Origin: Planctomycetota bacterium
GTDB lineage: Bacteria > Planctomycetota > B15-G4
Direction of reading: 5' to 3'
DNA length: 64,000 bases
Assembly (NCBI GenBank): GCA_029259745.1
Contig: JAJDEO010000054.1
Coordinates: 82,880 to 146,879, forward strand
Shown one piece after another: positions 7,857 to 17,426 of this stretch (positions are counted from its first letter, which is position 1; each line of letters starts with the position of its first letter). The notes beneath the pieces were generated by a model. It was not told where the DNA came from and did no database searches. It worked only from the letters and a program-made list of their open reading frames with translations. The translations under genes were made by a program, and so were the position numbers.

Positions 7857-10493
7857 CTACTCGTAGCGCATCACACTCGAGAGCTTCATGCCGTTCGCGC
7901 GGATCACCGGCAACACCACCGCCAGGACGGAGATGAACACGGCGCCGGCGATCACGCCGATCACGGCCGACGGTGCGAGTTCGAACGAGAGGTCGAGGTG
8001 ACTCTCGAGGGTGAGCGCGCGCGTCGTCAGCACGGCGAGCGGGACGCCGAGGATCAAGCCGAAGAGTCCGCCGAGGACACCGAAGGCGCCCGACTCCGTC
8101 AGCAGCATCTTGGCGACCTGTCCGGCGGTCAGGCCGACCGAGCGCAGCAAGCCGATCTCGCGGCGACGTTCCATGACGGCGATCACCATGGCATTGAGGA
8201 TGCCGACGGCCGCGAGGATGATCGTCAGGACGAGGATCGCGTAGAAGATCTGGAAGTCGGAGTCGAGGTCGGCGAGGTAGCTGTCGGCGATGTCGCGGCC
8301 GGTGCGAAGCTCGAGGACGGTGTCGGCGCCCAACGCGGCTTCCATGCGTTGCTCGACGTCCGCGAGCGCTTGGGTATCAGTGAGCGCCGGAGCGAGTGGG
8401 CCGCCGCGCGCGTCGATGACGTACCAGCCCGGCATGCCCAAGGCCGTCTCGCAGAAGTAGCGCTTCAGGTTGGCCGTCGACATCGCGGCGAAGACGCGGT
8501 CGTCGGGCGCGAAGCCGTACTCGTCCGTGATCGCGAGCACGCGGAAATCGACGGCGCCGTCCGAGCGCGTGTTGAGCGTGACCCAGTCGTCGACCTCGTA
8601 GCCGAAGTCGTCGGCGCAGCGCGTCGAGAGGATCACGGCGCGGTCGGTGCGGAAGGCGTACTGGGCTGCGTCGCGCTCGGCGAGACTGCCGGTGAGCAAG
8701 GCGTGACCGTCGATGCCGCGCACGATGAACGGGCTGAGCACCTCGGCGCCCAGGCCGACGAGCGGGAGGAAATCTTTGTCCGACGACCGAAGCTCGGCGA
8801 CGTTCGCCGCACCGTCGGCGTCGATGCGCGCGAAGATGCGTCCCTCGAGCGCGTCGTTGCCGAAGACGCGCGTCTCCGACTTCAAGCTCTCGAGCACGGA
8901 CACGATCAGGAAGACGGCCGCGAAGACGAGCATCAAGCCCGACACCGAGCCGAAGACACGATGCTGCGACGAGCGGATCGTCTTGCCGGCCAACACCACG
9001 GCCGCACCGCGTCCAAAGAGTCCGACGATGCGCGCCGCGAGGTCGGGCAGCACGCGCGGGAAGACGAGCAGCAGGATGAAGATCCCGCCGACGACGCCGA
9101 GCACGGACAGGATCACTTCGTAGAGCGCGGCCGATACGAAGGTGTTCGTGGGCGCGCCGACGATCCAGGCCACGGGCACGAGGCCGAGCACGCCGACGAG
9201 CAGCGTGCGCCGGATGCCGGAGAAGGGATCGCGCGAGAGTTCGATGACACCGCGGCGCAGGGCGTCGATCACCGACAGGCGCGAGGCGCGCAGGAAGGGA
9301 TAAAGCACGCCGAGCAGGCAGAAAACGATGCCAGCGATGAGCACGAGCACGATCGTGTCCCAGGGCCAGACCGTGACGGTGAGCCGCGGGTCGTAGCCGA
9401 GCGTCGAGATGCCGTGGGACGCCAGGAAATCGACCAGCCACCACGCGATGCCGAGCGACAGAGCCGCACCGGCGACAGCGAGCAGCGCGCCTTCGACGAC
9501 GAACAACACGAGCAGCTGGCGGCGCGTGACGCCGAGGGCGCGCAGCAGACCGATCTGCCGCACGCGTTCGACGAGCGACATCGACATCGTGTTGAAGATG
9601 ATGTACAGCCCGAGGAACAGCGCCAGGAAGCCACAGAAGCGCACGCCGCTGCGGAAGGCCACTTCCTCCGGCGCCTCGCTCGACGGCGCGCGCTCGGGCT
9701 CGACGACGAGGAAGCTGCCGCGCAGGTCGGACTCGAGGCCGTGGTAGTCGATCTTGGCGCGGTCGAAGTTGGCCCAGAAGAGCGGGTTCATGTCCTCGCC
9801 GATCACATCGCGACCGGCCGTGAACGTCGTGAGGACGCGCGTGCGGGCGAAGCCGAGCTGCGTCGGCGCGAGGATGCCGACGATGCGGAAGGGATGTGTC
9901 TCGCCGCCGGCCACAGGGCGCTGCTTGCGCGCGTTGCGCTTCGGGGCGCGCTTGACGAGCTCGCCGTCCTTGCACTCGTAGCTGACGGCGCGGCGCTTGT
10001 CGCGCTCGGCGAGGCCGACGACGTCACCGACTCCGAGCTCGTACTGCGTCGCGAAGGAGCGCGTGACGAGCAACTGCGGCTCGTCGGCGGCCCAGTCGAG
10101 GTCGTCACCCTCTTCGACCACGTACGCGCCGTGGTCGCGCGAGGCGCCCTCTTCGATCGCCATCAGACTGACGGAGGCGATCGTTTTCTCACCCTGGCGG
10201 AACGCGAAGGTCTTCTGCGCATAGGCCGTGACGCCGAGCAGATAGTCGGAGTTGCGCAGTTCCGCGACGACGTCGACGAAGTCGCGGTTGACGTTCGCGA
10301 GCGGCTGCAGGACGAGGTCCGTCGCCGGCTCGGTGCGCTCGACGCCGGCGGCCCGCGTGAGGATCGTGTTGTGGTCGAGGGTCAGCACCGTGATGACCGT
10401 CGCGATGCCGACGCCGATGCCGAGGATCGAGGCGAACGTCTTGCCGGGCCTGAAGGTCAGGTGTCTCCAGGCCAGCAGCAGAAGAAGCTTCAT
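7857..10493 (-). CDS. FtsX-type ABC transporter permease (double MacB/FtsX)
   Basis: The start at 10493 (MKLLLLLAWRHLTFRPGKT) gives 878 residues and puts the first membrane helix where this family has it. The long open stretch upstream in the same frame looks like untranslated sequence. Order: TM1 with a periplasmic MacB_PCD-like domain; a three-helix FtsX block (about 285-400, RVRQIGLLRALGVTRRQLLVLFVVEGALL); a second helix and periplasmic domain; then a last FtsX block with the hallmark ERRREIGLLRSVGLTAGQVAKMLLTESG. Such permeases move lipoproteins, lipids or signals outward with a LolD-like ATPase. A fitting ATPase lies at 13268-14038 on the same strand but is not adjacent. Confidence 0.9.
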   Translation of the reverse strand: MKLLLLLAWRHLTFRPGKTFASILGIGVGIATVITVLTLDHNTILTRAAGVERTEPATDLVLQPLANVNRDFVDVVAELRNSDYLLGVTAYAQKTFAFRQGEKTIASVSLMAIEEGASRDHGAYVVEEGDDLDWAADEPQLLVTRSFATQYELGVGDVVGLAERDKRRAVSYECKDGELVKRAPKRNARKQRPVAGGETHPFRIVGILAPTQLGFARTRVLTTFTAGRDVIGEDMNPLFWANFDRAKIDYHGLESDLRGSFLVVEPERAPSSEAPEEVAFRSGVRFCGFLALFLGLYIIFNTMSMSLVERVRQIGLLRALGVTRRQLLVLFVVEGALLAVAGAALSLGIAWWLVDFLASHGISTLGYDPRLTVTVWPWDTIVLVLIAGIVFCLLGVLYPFLRASRLSVIDALRRGVIELSRDPFSGIRRTLLVGVLGLVPVAWIVGAPTNTFVSAALYEVILSVLGVVGGIFILLLVFPRVLPDLAARIVGLFGRGAAVVLAGKTIRSSQHRVFGSVSGLMLVFAAVFLIVSVLESLKSETRVFGNDALEGRIFARIDADGAANVAELRSSDKDFLPLVGLGAEVLSPFIVRGIDGHALLTGSLAERDAAQYAFRTDRAVILSTRCADDFGYEVDDWVTLNTRSDGAVDFRVLAITDEYGFAPDDRVFAAMSTANLKRYFCETALGMPGWYVIDARGGPLAPALTDTQALADVEQRMEAALGADTVLELRTGRDIADSYLADLDSDFQIFYAILVLTIILAAVGILNAMVIAVMERRREIGLLRSVGLTAGQVAKMLLTESGAFGVLGGLFGLILGVPLAVLTTRALTLESHLDLSFELAPSAVIGVIAGAVFISVLAVVLPVIRANGMKLSSVMRYE

Positions 10494-10872
10494 CAAAGCT
10501 CTCGAGAGGGACGGCGACGCGCAGCGCGCCACGTTGTAACAGGACGGACGTCGCAGGGTTGCGGCAGCACGTCTTCTGCAGACGCACATCACGACAGTTC
10601 GCATACCTACGTTCTGACCGGATCGACATGCCAAACGGCCCCAGGTTCGGAGCGTCCGCACCCGGCGCGCTTCGACGCGTCCGATGCAACCTACGTCACA
10701 GAAAGATGTTACGTGCACAGAGACGTTGCACGCGAGCCGTGAACCGAGGACATCTCGCGATCTCGACTCCCCGAACTCTGCGTCCTCGGGACACCGGTCT
10801 CCGCCTACGTGGGACGGGCCACCGGCCGCGGAGGCAGCGCCTCTCCTTCGGTGCTTGCAGGCGTGCGGCCGT
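10494..10872 (+). other. Intergenic stretch upstream of the FtsX permease
   Basis: 379 bases without a supportable gene. It should carry the leftward promoter for the permease. A GAGAG stretch lies about 7-12 bases upstream of its ATG on the minus strand. I see no clear -35/-10 pair and no repeat. Confidence 0.4.
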
Positions 10873-11186
10873 ATGACGATGGAGGTGTTGGTCCGTGCGT
10901 CGGCCTCGGGTCTCGCGTTCGACGCCGACAACGGAAGTCTCTCGTGGGTGAACGCCAGCGTCGGCGGGCCGGCGTCTCGAAGATGCGCCTGGACCTCACC
11001 GGCAAGGAGGTCGACGACACCTCGGTGTCCGGCAGCTTCGACAGTTGCGTCGATCGCGACTTCGTGATCGGTAACGAAACGACGGGCAACCGCGGTTTCG
11101 ACGGCACGATCAACGACGTCAAGACTTGGACGCGCGTGCTCGACAAGGATGAGCTCGAAGACAACGCGGACACGTTCGTCGACTGA
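10873..11186 (+). pseudogene. Decayed LamG/concanavalin-like domain fragment
   Basis: Two frames carry pieces of one LamG-like domain. About 10873-10971 reads MEVLVRASASG...LSWVNASVGG. From about 10975 another frame reads MRLDLTGKEVDDTSVSGSF, then CVDRDFVIGNETTGNRGFDG and TINDVKTWTRVLDKDELED, ending at a stop at 11186. The second piece matches the classic LamG ending (ligand loop, FVIGN, FDGTIDDVRIW.RAL). There is no signal peptide and no intact upstream part, so this is a frameshifted, truncated relic of a larger secreted protein. Confidence 0.5.
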
Positions 11187-11243
11187 CTCGGCACGAGCAG
11201 GCGACGCCCGTGCGCGGCGCCGGCCTCGCGTGTTTCACTTGAC

Positions 11244-11282
11244 CACGAGCGGCGGTTCCTCATCGAGCGGCCGCCGCTCGTG
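11244..11282 (+). terminator. Hairpin after the LamG remnant
   Basis: A perfect 12-bp inverted repeat (CACGAGCGGCGG / CCGCCGCTCGTG) with a 15-nt loop, 57 bases after the remnant's stop. Only a short T-containing stretch follows. It probably once terminated the now decayed gene. Confidence 0.5.
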
Positions 11283-11465
11283 TGCTTGATGGGCCAGCTC
11301 CTGACGCCACGGCGCCGGTTCTCGGCGGCCGAGCGAGTGTGATGTGAGGATGATCTCGTCTGAGATACTGTGGAATACCATCTCGCTGGTCCCCAACCTT
11401 TCGATGACATGCTGCTGGGTTCGCGCTGAGCGAACGTGCCGATCGCGCCAAGGAGAGCGTCTCTG

Positions 11466-12539
11466 ATGTCGACGAAATCCCGCGTCTTGCTCAACATGCT
11501 CATCGCCCTCGGGATCCTCGGCATCCTCGAGGGCGCAAGCGTGATTCGCGAGGGCGATCTCAAGTACCTCAGCGACGACACGCTCGGCTATACCCTCGTG
11601 CCGTCCTACCGCGAAGACGGCCAGTGCATCAACGCGGTCGGGTTTCGCGGCCCCGAGCTGCGCGCACGTGCCGACGTTTCATTCCGCATCCTGTGCATGG
11701 GCGGATCGACAACGTTCGGGAGTCACGTCGATGACGATGCGACTTGGCCGAGATTCCTCGAGAAGGAGCTGCGCGAACGCGGCGTCGACGCCGAGGTGCT
11801 CAACGGGGGAGTGAACGGCTACGGGCTCGAGCAGGTGATCGCCGCGCTGCGCACACACCACCTCGATGAGTTCGAGTGCGACCTCGTGCTCATCTACTCT
11901 GGGTGGAATCACGCATCGATCGCCGACAACCCCACGATCGCAAAGTACCGCGAGAAAGCACGCGACTCGCGGAGTAAAGGCCTGCTCTATCACAGCGCCT
12001 TCGTGCGCTCGCTCGACAAGTTCCTGCGCGAGCTGCGCACCGAGAACATTCCAAGAGTGGAGCGCGTCGAGCGTCGCGAAAGGATCCGGTCGATCATGGC
12101 CGAGTCGTTCCCGCCGCTCTGCCGAGAGCTCCGCGACGTCTGCAAGGCGCACGGCGTGCCCGTGGCCATGATCATCTACCCGGGCTCGGTACAGCTCCTA
12201 CACGCTGACGACGAGAGTTTTCCGGAGGACGCCGTGGCGCTGCTCATGCCCGAGAACAACCCGGGGCTCACGGAGCGAGAGCTCGTCGCGAACGCGATCG
12301 ATCAGTATCGCTCCGGGGTGGACATCGTGCGATCGAGTGCGCGCGACGCGGGACTGATGGTTCTCGACGTGGCCGCTCGTCTGGAAGAGATCGTGACGGG
12401 CGACGGCCTCACCGAGGCGGCCAAGGCGAAGTGGACGAGCTATTTCCGAGATCGCATGCACAAGTCGTCGGACGGCAACGCAGCGATCGGCGCCGTCGTC
12501 GCCGACCTCTTGGCCGAGACGAAGCTCGTGTCGCTCTGA
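11466..12539 (+). CDS. SGNH/GDSL-family hydrolase with N-terminal membrane anchor
   Basis: 357 residues from the ATG at 11466. One hydrophobic segment (VLLNMLIALGILGILEGASVI) anchors or exports it. The SGNH blocks are visible: block I MGGSTTFG (Ser nucleophile about residue 80), block II NGGVNGYG, block III YSGWNHA, and block V DRMHKSSDG with the Asp-x-x-His pair near the C-terminus. Members de-esterify acetylated sugars, lipids or peptidoglycan. The form with a single N-terminal anchor and a DxxH...G ending is typical of poorly characterised bacterial surface-glycan esterases. The substrate cannot be told from sequence. Confidence 0.85.
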   Translation: MSTKSRVLLNMLIALGILGILEGASVIREGDLKYLSDDTLGYTLVPSYREDGQCINAVGFRGPELRARADVSFRILCMGGSTTFGSHVDDDATWPRFLEKELRERGVDAEVLNGGVNGYGLEQVIAALRTHHLDEFECDLVLIYSGWNHASIADNPTIAKYREKARDSRSKGLLYHSAFVRSLDKFLRELRTENIPRVERVERRERIRSIMAESFPPLCRELRDVCKAHGVPVAMIIYPGSVQLLHADDESFPEDAVALLMPENNPGLTERELVANAIDQYRSGVDIVRSSARDAGLMVLDVAARLEEIVTGDGLTEAAKAKWTSYFRDRMHKSSDGNAAIGAVVADLLAETKLVSL

Positions 12540-12660
12540 CGCCCCGTGCGTCAACGGCAGGTAGCTGTCGCCTACGCGACACCGTTTGGCGCAACATCGT
12601 AAGCCGGCGAGCCGCTCCGCCCGTAGCGTGGTGTCCCTTTCCCCTCGGACGTCCCTCGCC

Positions 12661-13170
12661 ATGATCACGATCACCTCACGCACCCTCGTCGCAGTTCTCG
12701 GCGCCTTCGCGCTCGTCGCCTCGCCGCTCCTGCCTACGCATCAGGACGCTGCCCCCGAACACGCCGCAATCGCCGCCGAAGCTCGCGTCTTCGCAACTCA
12801 CTACATCGAGACGCTCGAAGGCAAGAACGAGGACGCCATCCGCACGCTCTTCGTCGCCGACGAACGCTTCGCCTGGTACACCGACGGCGCGCTGAGCTAT
12901 GCCGACGCCGACGACGTCATCGCAGGCATGCGCGCCTACGCCGGGATCACGTTCAAGACGACGCTCGCCGACATCACGCCCGTCGTCCTCGACTCGCGCC
13001 GAGTGTCCTTGCGCACACGTTTCGAAACGACGCTCACGATCCCCAACGCCGACGATTTCACCTACGGCGGCGTCATCACATGGCTACTCGAGAAGTCGGA
13101 GCATGACAACAGCTGGCGCGTGCTCCTCGGCCACACATCCACGCCGTCCGGCCCGCCCTCAGGCAAGTAG
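12661..13170 (+). CDS. Exported NTF2-like (SnoaL/DUF4440-type) protein
   Basis: 169 residues from ATG 12661, with a signal peptide (TLVAVLGAFALVASPLLP) and a single cone-shaped NTF2-like domain: the EARVFATHYIETLEGKNED helix, FVADERFAWYTDGAL, YADADDVIAGMRAY, and the final WRVLLGHTS strand. This is a general ligand-binding or enzymatic scaffold; no catalytic residues are diagnostic. It stands alone, convergent with the ABC ATPase gene. Confidence 0.7.
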   Translation: MITITSRTLVAVLGAFALVASPLLPTHQDAAPEHAAIAAEARVFATHYIETLEGKNEDAIRTLFVADERFAWYTDGALSYADADDVIAGMRAYAGITFKTTLADITPVVLDSRRVSLRTRFETTLTIPNADDFTYGGVITWLLEKSEHDNSWRVLLGHTSTPSGPPSGK

Positions 13171-13267
13171 CCCGGGATCCCTCACGGCGATCTGCGCACG
13201 TGTGCTCTCGGCACTCTGATCCTCGACGACCGAAACGGGTCGGACGCACCGCTGCTCACAGCCAGCT

Positions 13268-14038
13268 TCAGATCGAAAGCGACTTCAGCGCAGCATCGAT
13301 GTTGTCGGACGTCACAGCGTCGTCCTTCAGCGAGCGGTCACCGTGCAGGCGGCCATCCTTGAGGAAGTGCACCTCGTCGCTGTAGGTGGCATCGCGCGGG
13401 TTGTGCGTGACGAGCAGGATCGTCTGGCCGAACTCGTCGCAGCACGAGCGGAAGAGGCGCATCACCTCTTCGCCCGCTGACGTCGAGATGTTCCCGGTCG
13501 GCTCGTCGGCCATGACGATCGCCGGACGCGCGATCAGCGCCCGCGCGATGGACACGCGCTGCATCTCGCCGCCGCTGAGCATGTGCGGGTACTGCGCGAG
13601 GTTCTTTTGCAGGTCGAAAATCTCGACGAGTCGGTCGAAGTCGGGCCCCTCGCGCTCGGGCTCGCTGCCACCGCCCCCCGCCGTTGCCAGCGCCGGAGCG
13701 CCGGCGCCGATCATCAACGGCAGACGGATGTTCTCCTCGGCCGTGAGGTTCGGGATGAGGTTGTAGAACTGGAAGACGAAGCCGACGTAGTCGCGACGCA
13801 GCAGCGTGCGCTTGCGCTCGGTGATCCCGTAGAGGTCCTGCCCGGCGAGCGTCGCCGAACCACCCGACGGCGGCTCGAGCCCCGACACCATGTGCAGCAG
13901 CGTCGACTTCCCGCAGCCGCTCGGCCCCATGATCGTGACGAAGCGCCCCGGGTCGACCGAGAACGTGACGTCTTGGACGACGGGCGTCGCACCGAAGATC
14001 TTGATCAGGCCGTCGGCCTGCAGGATGGGTTCAGTCAT
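13268..14038 (-). CDS. LolD/MacB-type ABC transporter ATP-binding protein
   Basis: 256 residues with all ABC motifs: Walker A GPSGCGKST (about 39-47), Q-loop in FVFQFYNLIPNLTAEEN, signature LSGGEMQRVSIARAL, Walker B AIVMADEPTG, and H-loop LLVTHNP. The Q-loop wording and the spacing to the signature match the LolD/MacB/FtsE group that drives FtsX-fold permeases. A Gly/Ala/Pro-rich insertion (about residues 115-140) precedes the signature helix and is unusual. No permease is adjacent; the FtsX protein at 7857-10493 is the obvious but unproven partner. Confidence 0.9.
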   Translation of the reverse strand: MTEPILQADGLIKIFGATPVVQDVTFSVDPGRFVTIMGPSGCGKSTLLHMVSGLEPPSGGSATLAGQDLYGITERKRTLLRRDYVGFVFQFYNLIPNLTAEENIRLPLMIGAGAPALATAGGGGSEPEREGPDFDRLVEIFDLQKNLAQYPHMLSGGEMQRVSIARALIARPAIVMADEPTGNISTSAGEEVMRLFRSCCDEFGQTILLVTHNPRDATYSDEVHFLKDGRLHGDRSLKDDAVTSDNIDAALKSLSI

Positions 14039-14134
14039 GGTGTGGCAAACCGCGTGGGGAGGATCCGGTTGCGCGATTCTGCCTGATCGAGTGACGCGTT
14101 GGGAAACAGCGGCTCGCCCTGCCTTCCGCTTCGC

Positions 14135-14419
14135 TCAGCCGATGCGGGTCATCTCAGCCACGGAGAAGTCGGCGATCGCGCCCTCGGTGGCCGCGCTCCA
14201 GGCCGCGAGGTGCGGCGCCTGCATGTGCGCCTGCCACAGCGCGCGCGACTCCCAGTTCTCGTAGAACGTGAAGTGCGCGGGATCCTCGTCGTTCTGATGC
14301 AGGTCGTACTGCACGCACCCCGCCTCGGACCGCGTGATCGGGATCAGCTTCTCGAGCTCGGCCTTCACGAGCTCGATCGCTGCGGGCGCGGCGTGGATGT
14401 TGGCGATGATCGTGAGCAT
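14135..14419 (-). CDS. Antibiotic biosynthesis monooxygenase (ABM)-domain protein
   Basis: 94 residues, a complete single ABM domain: MLTIIANIHAAPAAIELVKAELEKL, then TRSEAGCVQYDLHQNDEDP, FTFYENWESRALWQAHMQAPHL. This matches the YgiN-like quinol-monooxygenase subgroup, small dimeric cofactor-free proteins of oxidative metabolism. Its real substrate is unknown. It lies 142 bases beyond the end of the aceE-like gene and may be read through from it. Confidence 0.85.
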   Translation of the reverse strand: MLTIIANIHAAPAAIELVKAELEKLIPITRSEAGCVQYDLHQNDEDPAHFTFYENWESRALWQAHMQAPHLAAWSAATEGAIADFSVAEMTRIG

Positions 14420-14561
14420 GGGATGGGACTCCCTCGTCCGGGATGAGACTTGCTTTCACAACGTGGCTTGGCGAGCACGCATGCTGCCTGGCACATGACC
14501 GTGAAGACACCCGCTCCGACCCTGTTCTATCCGAGGACGACGTTGTCGTGGATCGAGCGTG

Positions 14562-17324
14562 TCACACCGATTCGGGGAAGTCGGCGAGTTCTCGCCAGTC
14601 GATCTTCGGGACGCTCGCGCCGGCGGCTTCGTCGACGAGGCGACGGCTGACATCGACCGACTCGGTGGCTGTCTCGGCGAGGATCTTCGCGACACCGCGC
14701 ATGATCGCCGCGGCATCGATGTTTTGATACTCGTTCACCTGGTCGGGACGTCCGCACTTGCTGAACTTGCGCACGGCCAGGGTTTCTTGGCGCACGCCGA
14801 GCACCGAGCCGATGTTGTCGAGCAAGCCGGCCTCACCGTCGTGCACCGAAACCACCGGCACGCGACGTCCGGCCATCGTGACGAACGTGGCGCGATCGTC
14901 GACGGCTTCGGTCGGCGCGAGGTGCAGGTTGCTGTCGAGCCCGAGGCCGTGGCGCAGGTGCGCGAAGTCGTTCTCGGCCGCGAGGTTGCCGAGCAGCAGA
15001 TCGGGCGAGCTCACGGCGATGACATTCACGTAGACGCCCTGCTCGCGCAGCGCGTCGGAAGCCTCGAGCGCCTCGGCTGCGAGCGCCCCCATGCAGAACA
15101 TGTTCACGACGTTGACGCCCGGCTCGTAGTCGGGCTGCCCGCGGAAGTCGACCAGGTAGTACGCACCCGAGAGACAGTCCTTGCGCGCCTGCTCCGTGAT
15201 CGTGTCGTCGTCGAGCGGCTCGGACTCGAGGTCGTGCGGGTTCGTGCGGAAGCGCGGGTGACGACGCAACCGACGCCCGAACTCCTTCTGTTCGATCGCA
15301 CGCGTGACGGCACGAATCAACACGCCGCGGCGTCCCTCGTTCTCATCGTCGAAGTGACGGCGGATCGACTCGCAGAGGATCCAGTCGACTTCGATCGTGA
15401 AGATCGGCTCCCACGTGATGAGGTTCGGGATCTGGATGTCCGACTTCCAGCTGTGTTGCGCGCCTTCGGAACTCAGCGTGACGCCCGACGGCGTCCCCAG
15501 GATCACGAACTCGGCACCCCAGTAGAGGTTGTAGTAGAGCTGATCGAGAGCGCGCTTGATGAAGAAGTCGTAGACCGTCATCACGGGGAAGAACGGGATG
15601 CCGGCGTAGTGCCCCATCATCCCGAACGATCCGACGGCTGACATCGCGTTGGCCTCGGCGATCTCGAAGCGGATGTGTCGCGTCCACGGTTCGGTCGTGG
15701 CCATCAGCGCGGGGCGTCGACGCGTTTGTCCGGTACGAACTTCGACGTCGTGCGCCTCTTCGTCGTGCTGGTCGCCCGGACCGTAGATGCGGTCGTTCAT
15801 GACCGGGTTGAGCTGCGTCGACGTGCCGACGTCGGGTGACATCGTGAGCATCAGGTCGGCGGCCGGTTCCCAGGCGCGCTCCGAGTCCGTGAGGTCGGCC
15901 ACGCCCTTGCCCTCTTCGCTGCGCATCTCGGCGGACGTGCCGATGCGCGCGAGCTTGGCGGCGAGCTGCCCCCACATCCACTGCGTGTGGGCGCGCGGGA
16001 AGAGCGAGGTGTCGATGTCGAGCGTGGTCGGGATCCCGCCCGCCGCAGCGATGCGATCACGCACCCACTTGCGGTTCCGGTGACGCCACTGACGCGCGCC
16101 CTCGATGCCTTCACGCAGCACGGCGCCGCGCTTGGCAAGGTACTTCGCCTCGTCGCTTCCGTCTTCGAACGTCGCGAAGGGACGCTCGGACGTGAGCCCG
16201 TCTTCCTCGAGCAGCCGGTCGATCTCCTCCTGCTTGTTCATCTCGGAGTGGTTGCCGGGCGCGGCGTACATGTCCATGCCCCAACCCTTGACCGTGTGCG
16301 CGACGATCATCGTCGGGCGCTTCCGGTCTTCCTTCGAGGCCTTGAGCGCCTTCACCAGCTCTTCGGTGTCGTGACCGCCGAGGTCCGTGAGCACCCACTC
16401 CAGCGCAGCGTCGTCGAGCGTGTCGAGCACTTGCTTGCAGCGCGCGTCGCGTTCGATGAGGAACTTGCGCGTGTCCTTGAGGTCGCGCAGCAGCAGGTGC
16501 ATCTGCAGCTCGTAGTCGGACAGGCCATCCTCGAGCACGGCCTGCAGCGCATCACCGCCGGGCTGAGCGAAGGCTTCGAGGCGACGCTTACCGTGCCGCA
16601 CTTGGATGACGTCCCAGCCGTTCGCGCGCGCCATGTCCTCGATGCGATCGGCGTCCGTGCCGCGCAGTCCGCGCTTGTTGGGCATGCGCGCGCCGTCGAG
16701 GTTCTGACGGTTGTAGTCGATGATCCACGTGACGTTGCCGAGCTCGCGCTCCGCGACGTCGGGCATCGCCTCCATGAGCGAGCCTTCGCGGAACTCGCTG
16801 TCGCCGATCAACGACCAGAAGTGCAGGTTTTCGGGGACCTCGGGAAGTTCCATGTGATGGTCGCGGGCGTAGTCGAACGCGAGCGCGAGATACACGGAGA
16901 CGACCGGCGGGATGCCGACACTGCCCGAGGGCAGGAAGTGGAAGGAGTCGGGGTCGGTGCGCGCGTGGTAGCTCTGGAAGACGGGCATACCGTCGTGCGA
17001 AAAGTCGCGCAGCCGGTGCATGACCGCCTCGATCTCCTCGCGCTCGAACCACGCCCCGTCGTTCTTGTGACGCAGCAGGCCGAGCAGCCCCTGGAGCGTG
17101 TGGTCCATCGGTGCGGCGTGCGGCTTGCAGCAGATGAAATCGTGCGGCTCGCGCACTTCGCAGTGCAGCGCCGTCAAGATGTGAGCCGATGACGAACAGG
17201 ATGCAGGGTGTCCGCCGACCTTCGGGTCGGTCTTGCGCGCCTCGGGCCGGTGGTTCGCGATGTGGATCATCACGGCCGTGTGGACGAGCGCGCGACGCGC
17301 GATGCGATCGAGGATGACGGACAT
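14562..17324 (-). CDS. aceE: Homodimeric-type pyruvate dehydrogenase E1 (AceE-like)
   Basis: 920 residues, the length of AceE. It would decarboxylate pyruvate with thiamine diphosphate (TPP) and pass acetyl to a lipoyl-E2. Starting at 17324 preserves the AceE N-terminal helix and the GGHPASCSSSAHILTALH motif (about 37-54). The TPP region reads LIGDSEFREGSLMEA ... NVTWIIDYNRQNLDG, where family members have GDGE, so one Gly is Ser. Further family blocks are FEIAEANAMS and LSSEGAQHS. No E2 or E3 gene is in the window. The nearest gene on the strand is mdh, separated by a strong hairpin. A transketolase-family enzyme acting on another 2-oxo acid is possible. Confidence 0.82.
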   Translation of the reverse strand: MSVILDRIARRALVHTAVMIHIANHRPEARKTDPKVGGHPASCSSSAHILTALHCEVREPHDFICCKPHAAPMDHTLQGLLGLLRHKNDGAWFEREEIEAVMHRLRDFSHDGMPVFQSYHARTDPDSFHFLPSGSVGIPPVVSVYLALAFDYARDHHMELPEVPENLHFWSLIGDSEFREGSLMEAMPDVAERELGNVTWIIDYNRQNLDGARMPNKRGLRGTDADRIEDMARANGWDVIQVRHGKRRLEAFAQPGGDALQAVLEDGLSDYELQMHLLLRDLKDTRKFLIERDARCKQVLDTLDDAALEWVLTDLGGHDTEELVKALKASKEDRKRPTMIVAHTVKGWGMDMYAAPGNHSEMNKQEEIDRLLEEDGLTSERPFATFEDGSDEAKYLAKRGAVLREGIEGARQWRHRNRKWVRDRIAAAGGIPTTLDIDTSLFPRAHTQWMWGQLAAKLARIGTSAEMRSEEGKGVADLTDSERAWEPAADLMLTMSPDVGTSTQLNPVMNDRIYGPGDQHDEEAHDVEVRTGQTRRRPALMATTEPWTRHIRFEIAEANAMSAVGSFGMMGHYAGIPFFPVMTVYDFFIKRALDQLYYNLYWGAEFVILGTPSGVTLSSEGAQHSWKSDIQIPNLITWEPIFTIEVDWILCESIRRHFDDENEGRRGVLIRAVTRAIEQKEFGRRLRRHPRFRTNPHDLESEPLDDDTITEQARKDCLSGAYYLVDFRGQPDYEPGVNVVNMFCMGALAAEALEASDALREQGVYVNVIAVSSPDLLLGNLAAENDFAHLRHGLGLDSNLHLAPTEAVDDRATFVTMAGRRVPVVSVHDGEAGLLDNIGSVLGVRQETLAVRKFSKCGRPDQVNEYQNIDAAAIMRGVAKILAETATESVDVSRRLVDEAAGASVPKIDWRELADFPESV

Positions 17325-17375
17325 GCTCGTGGCTCACTTCGGGAGATGTGCGCAGTGGTGTGACAGAGACAACTG

Positions 17376-17411
17376 CGCGCCGAACACCTCTGCGCGGAGG
17401 TGCTCGGCGCG
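17376..17411 (-). terminator. Hairpin between mdh and the aceE-like gene
   Basis: A 15-bp stem with one mismatch and a 6-nt loop (CGCGCCGAACACCTC against GAGGTGCTCGGCGCG), just after the mdh stop on the minus strand. It fits an mdh terminator, so aceE probably has its own promoter or is read through. Confidence 0.65.
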
Positions 17412-17426
17412 ATCGAGCAACGACGA

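Noticed and set aside
7998..10742. A 914-codon open frame on the plus strand opposite the FtsX permease
   Set aside because: It is an antisense shadow typical of high-GC genes: extreme Glu/Asp/Arg/His composition, no domains, while the minus strand holds a complete FtsX protein.
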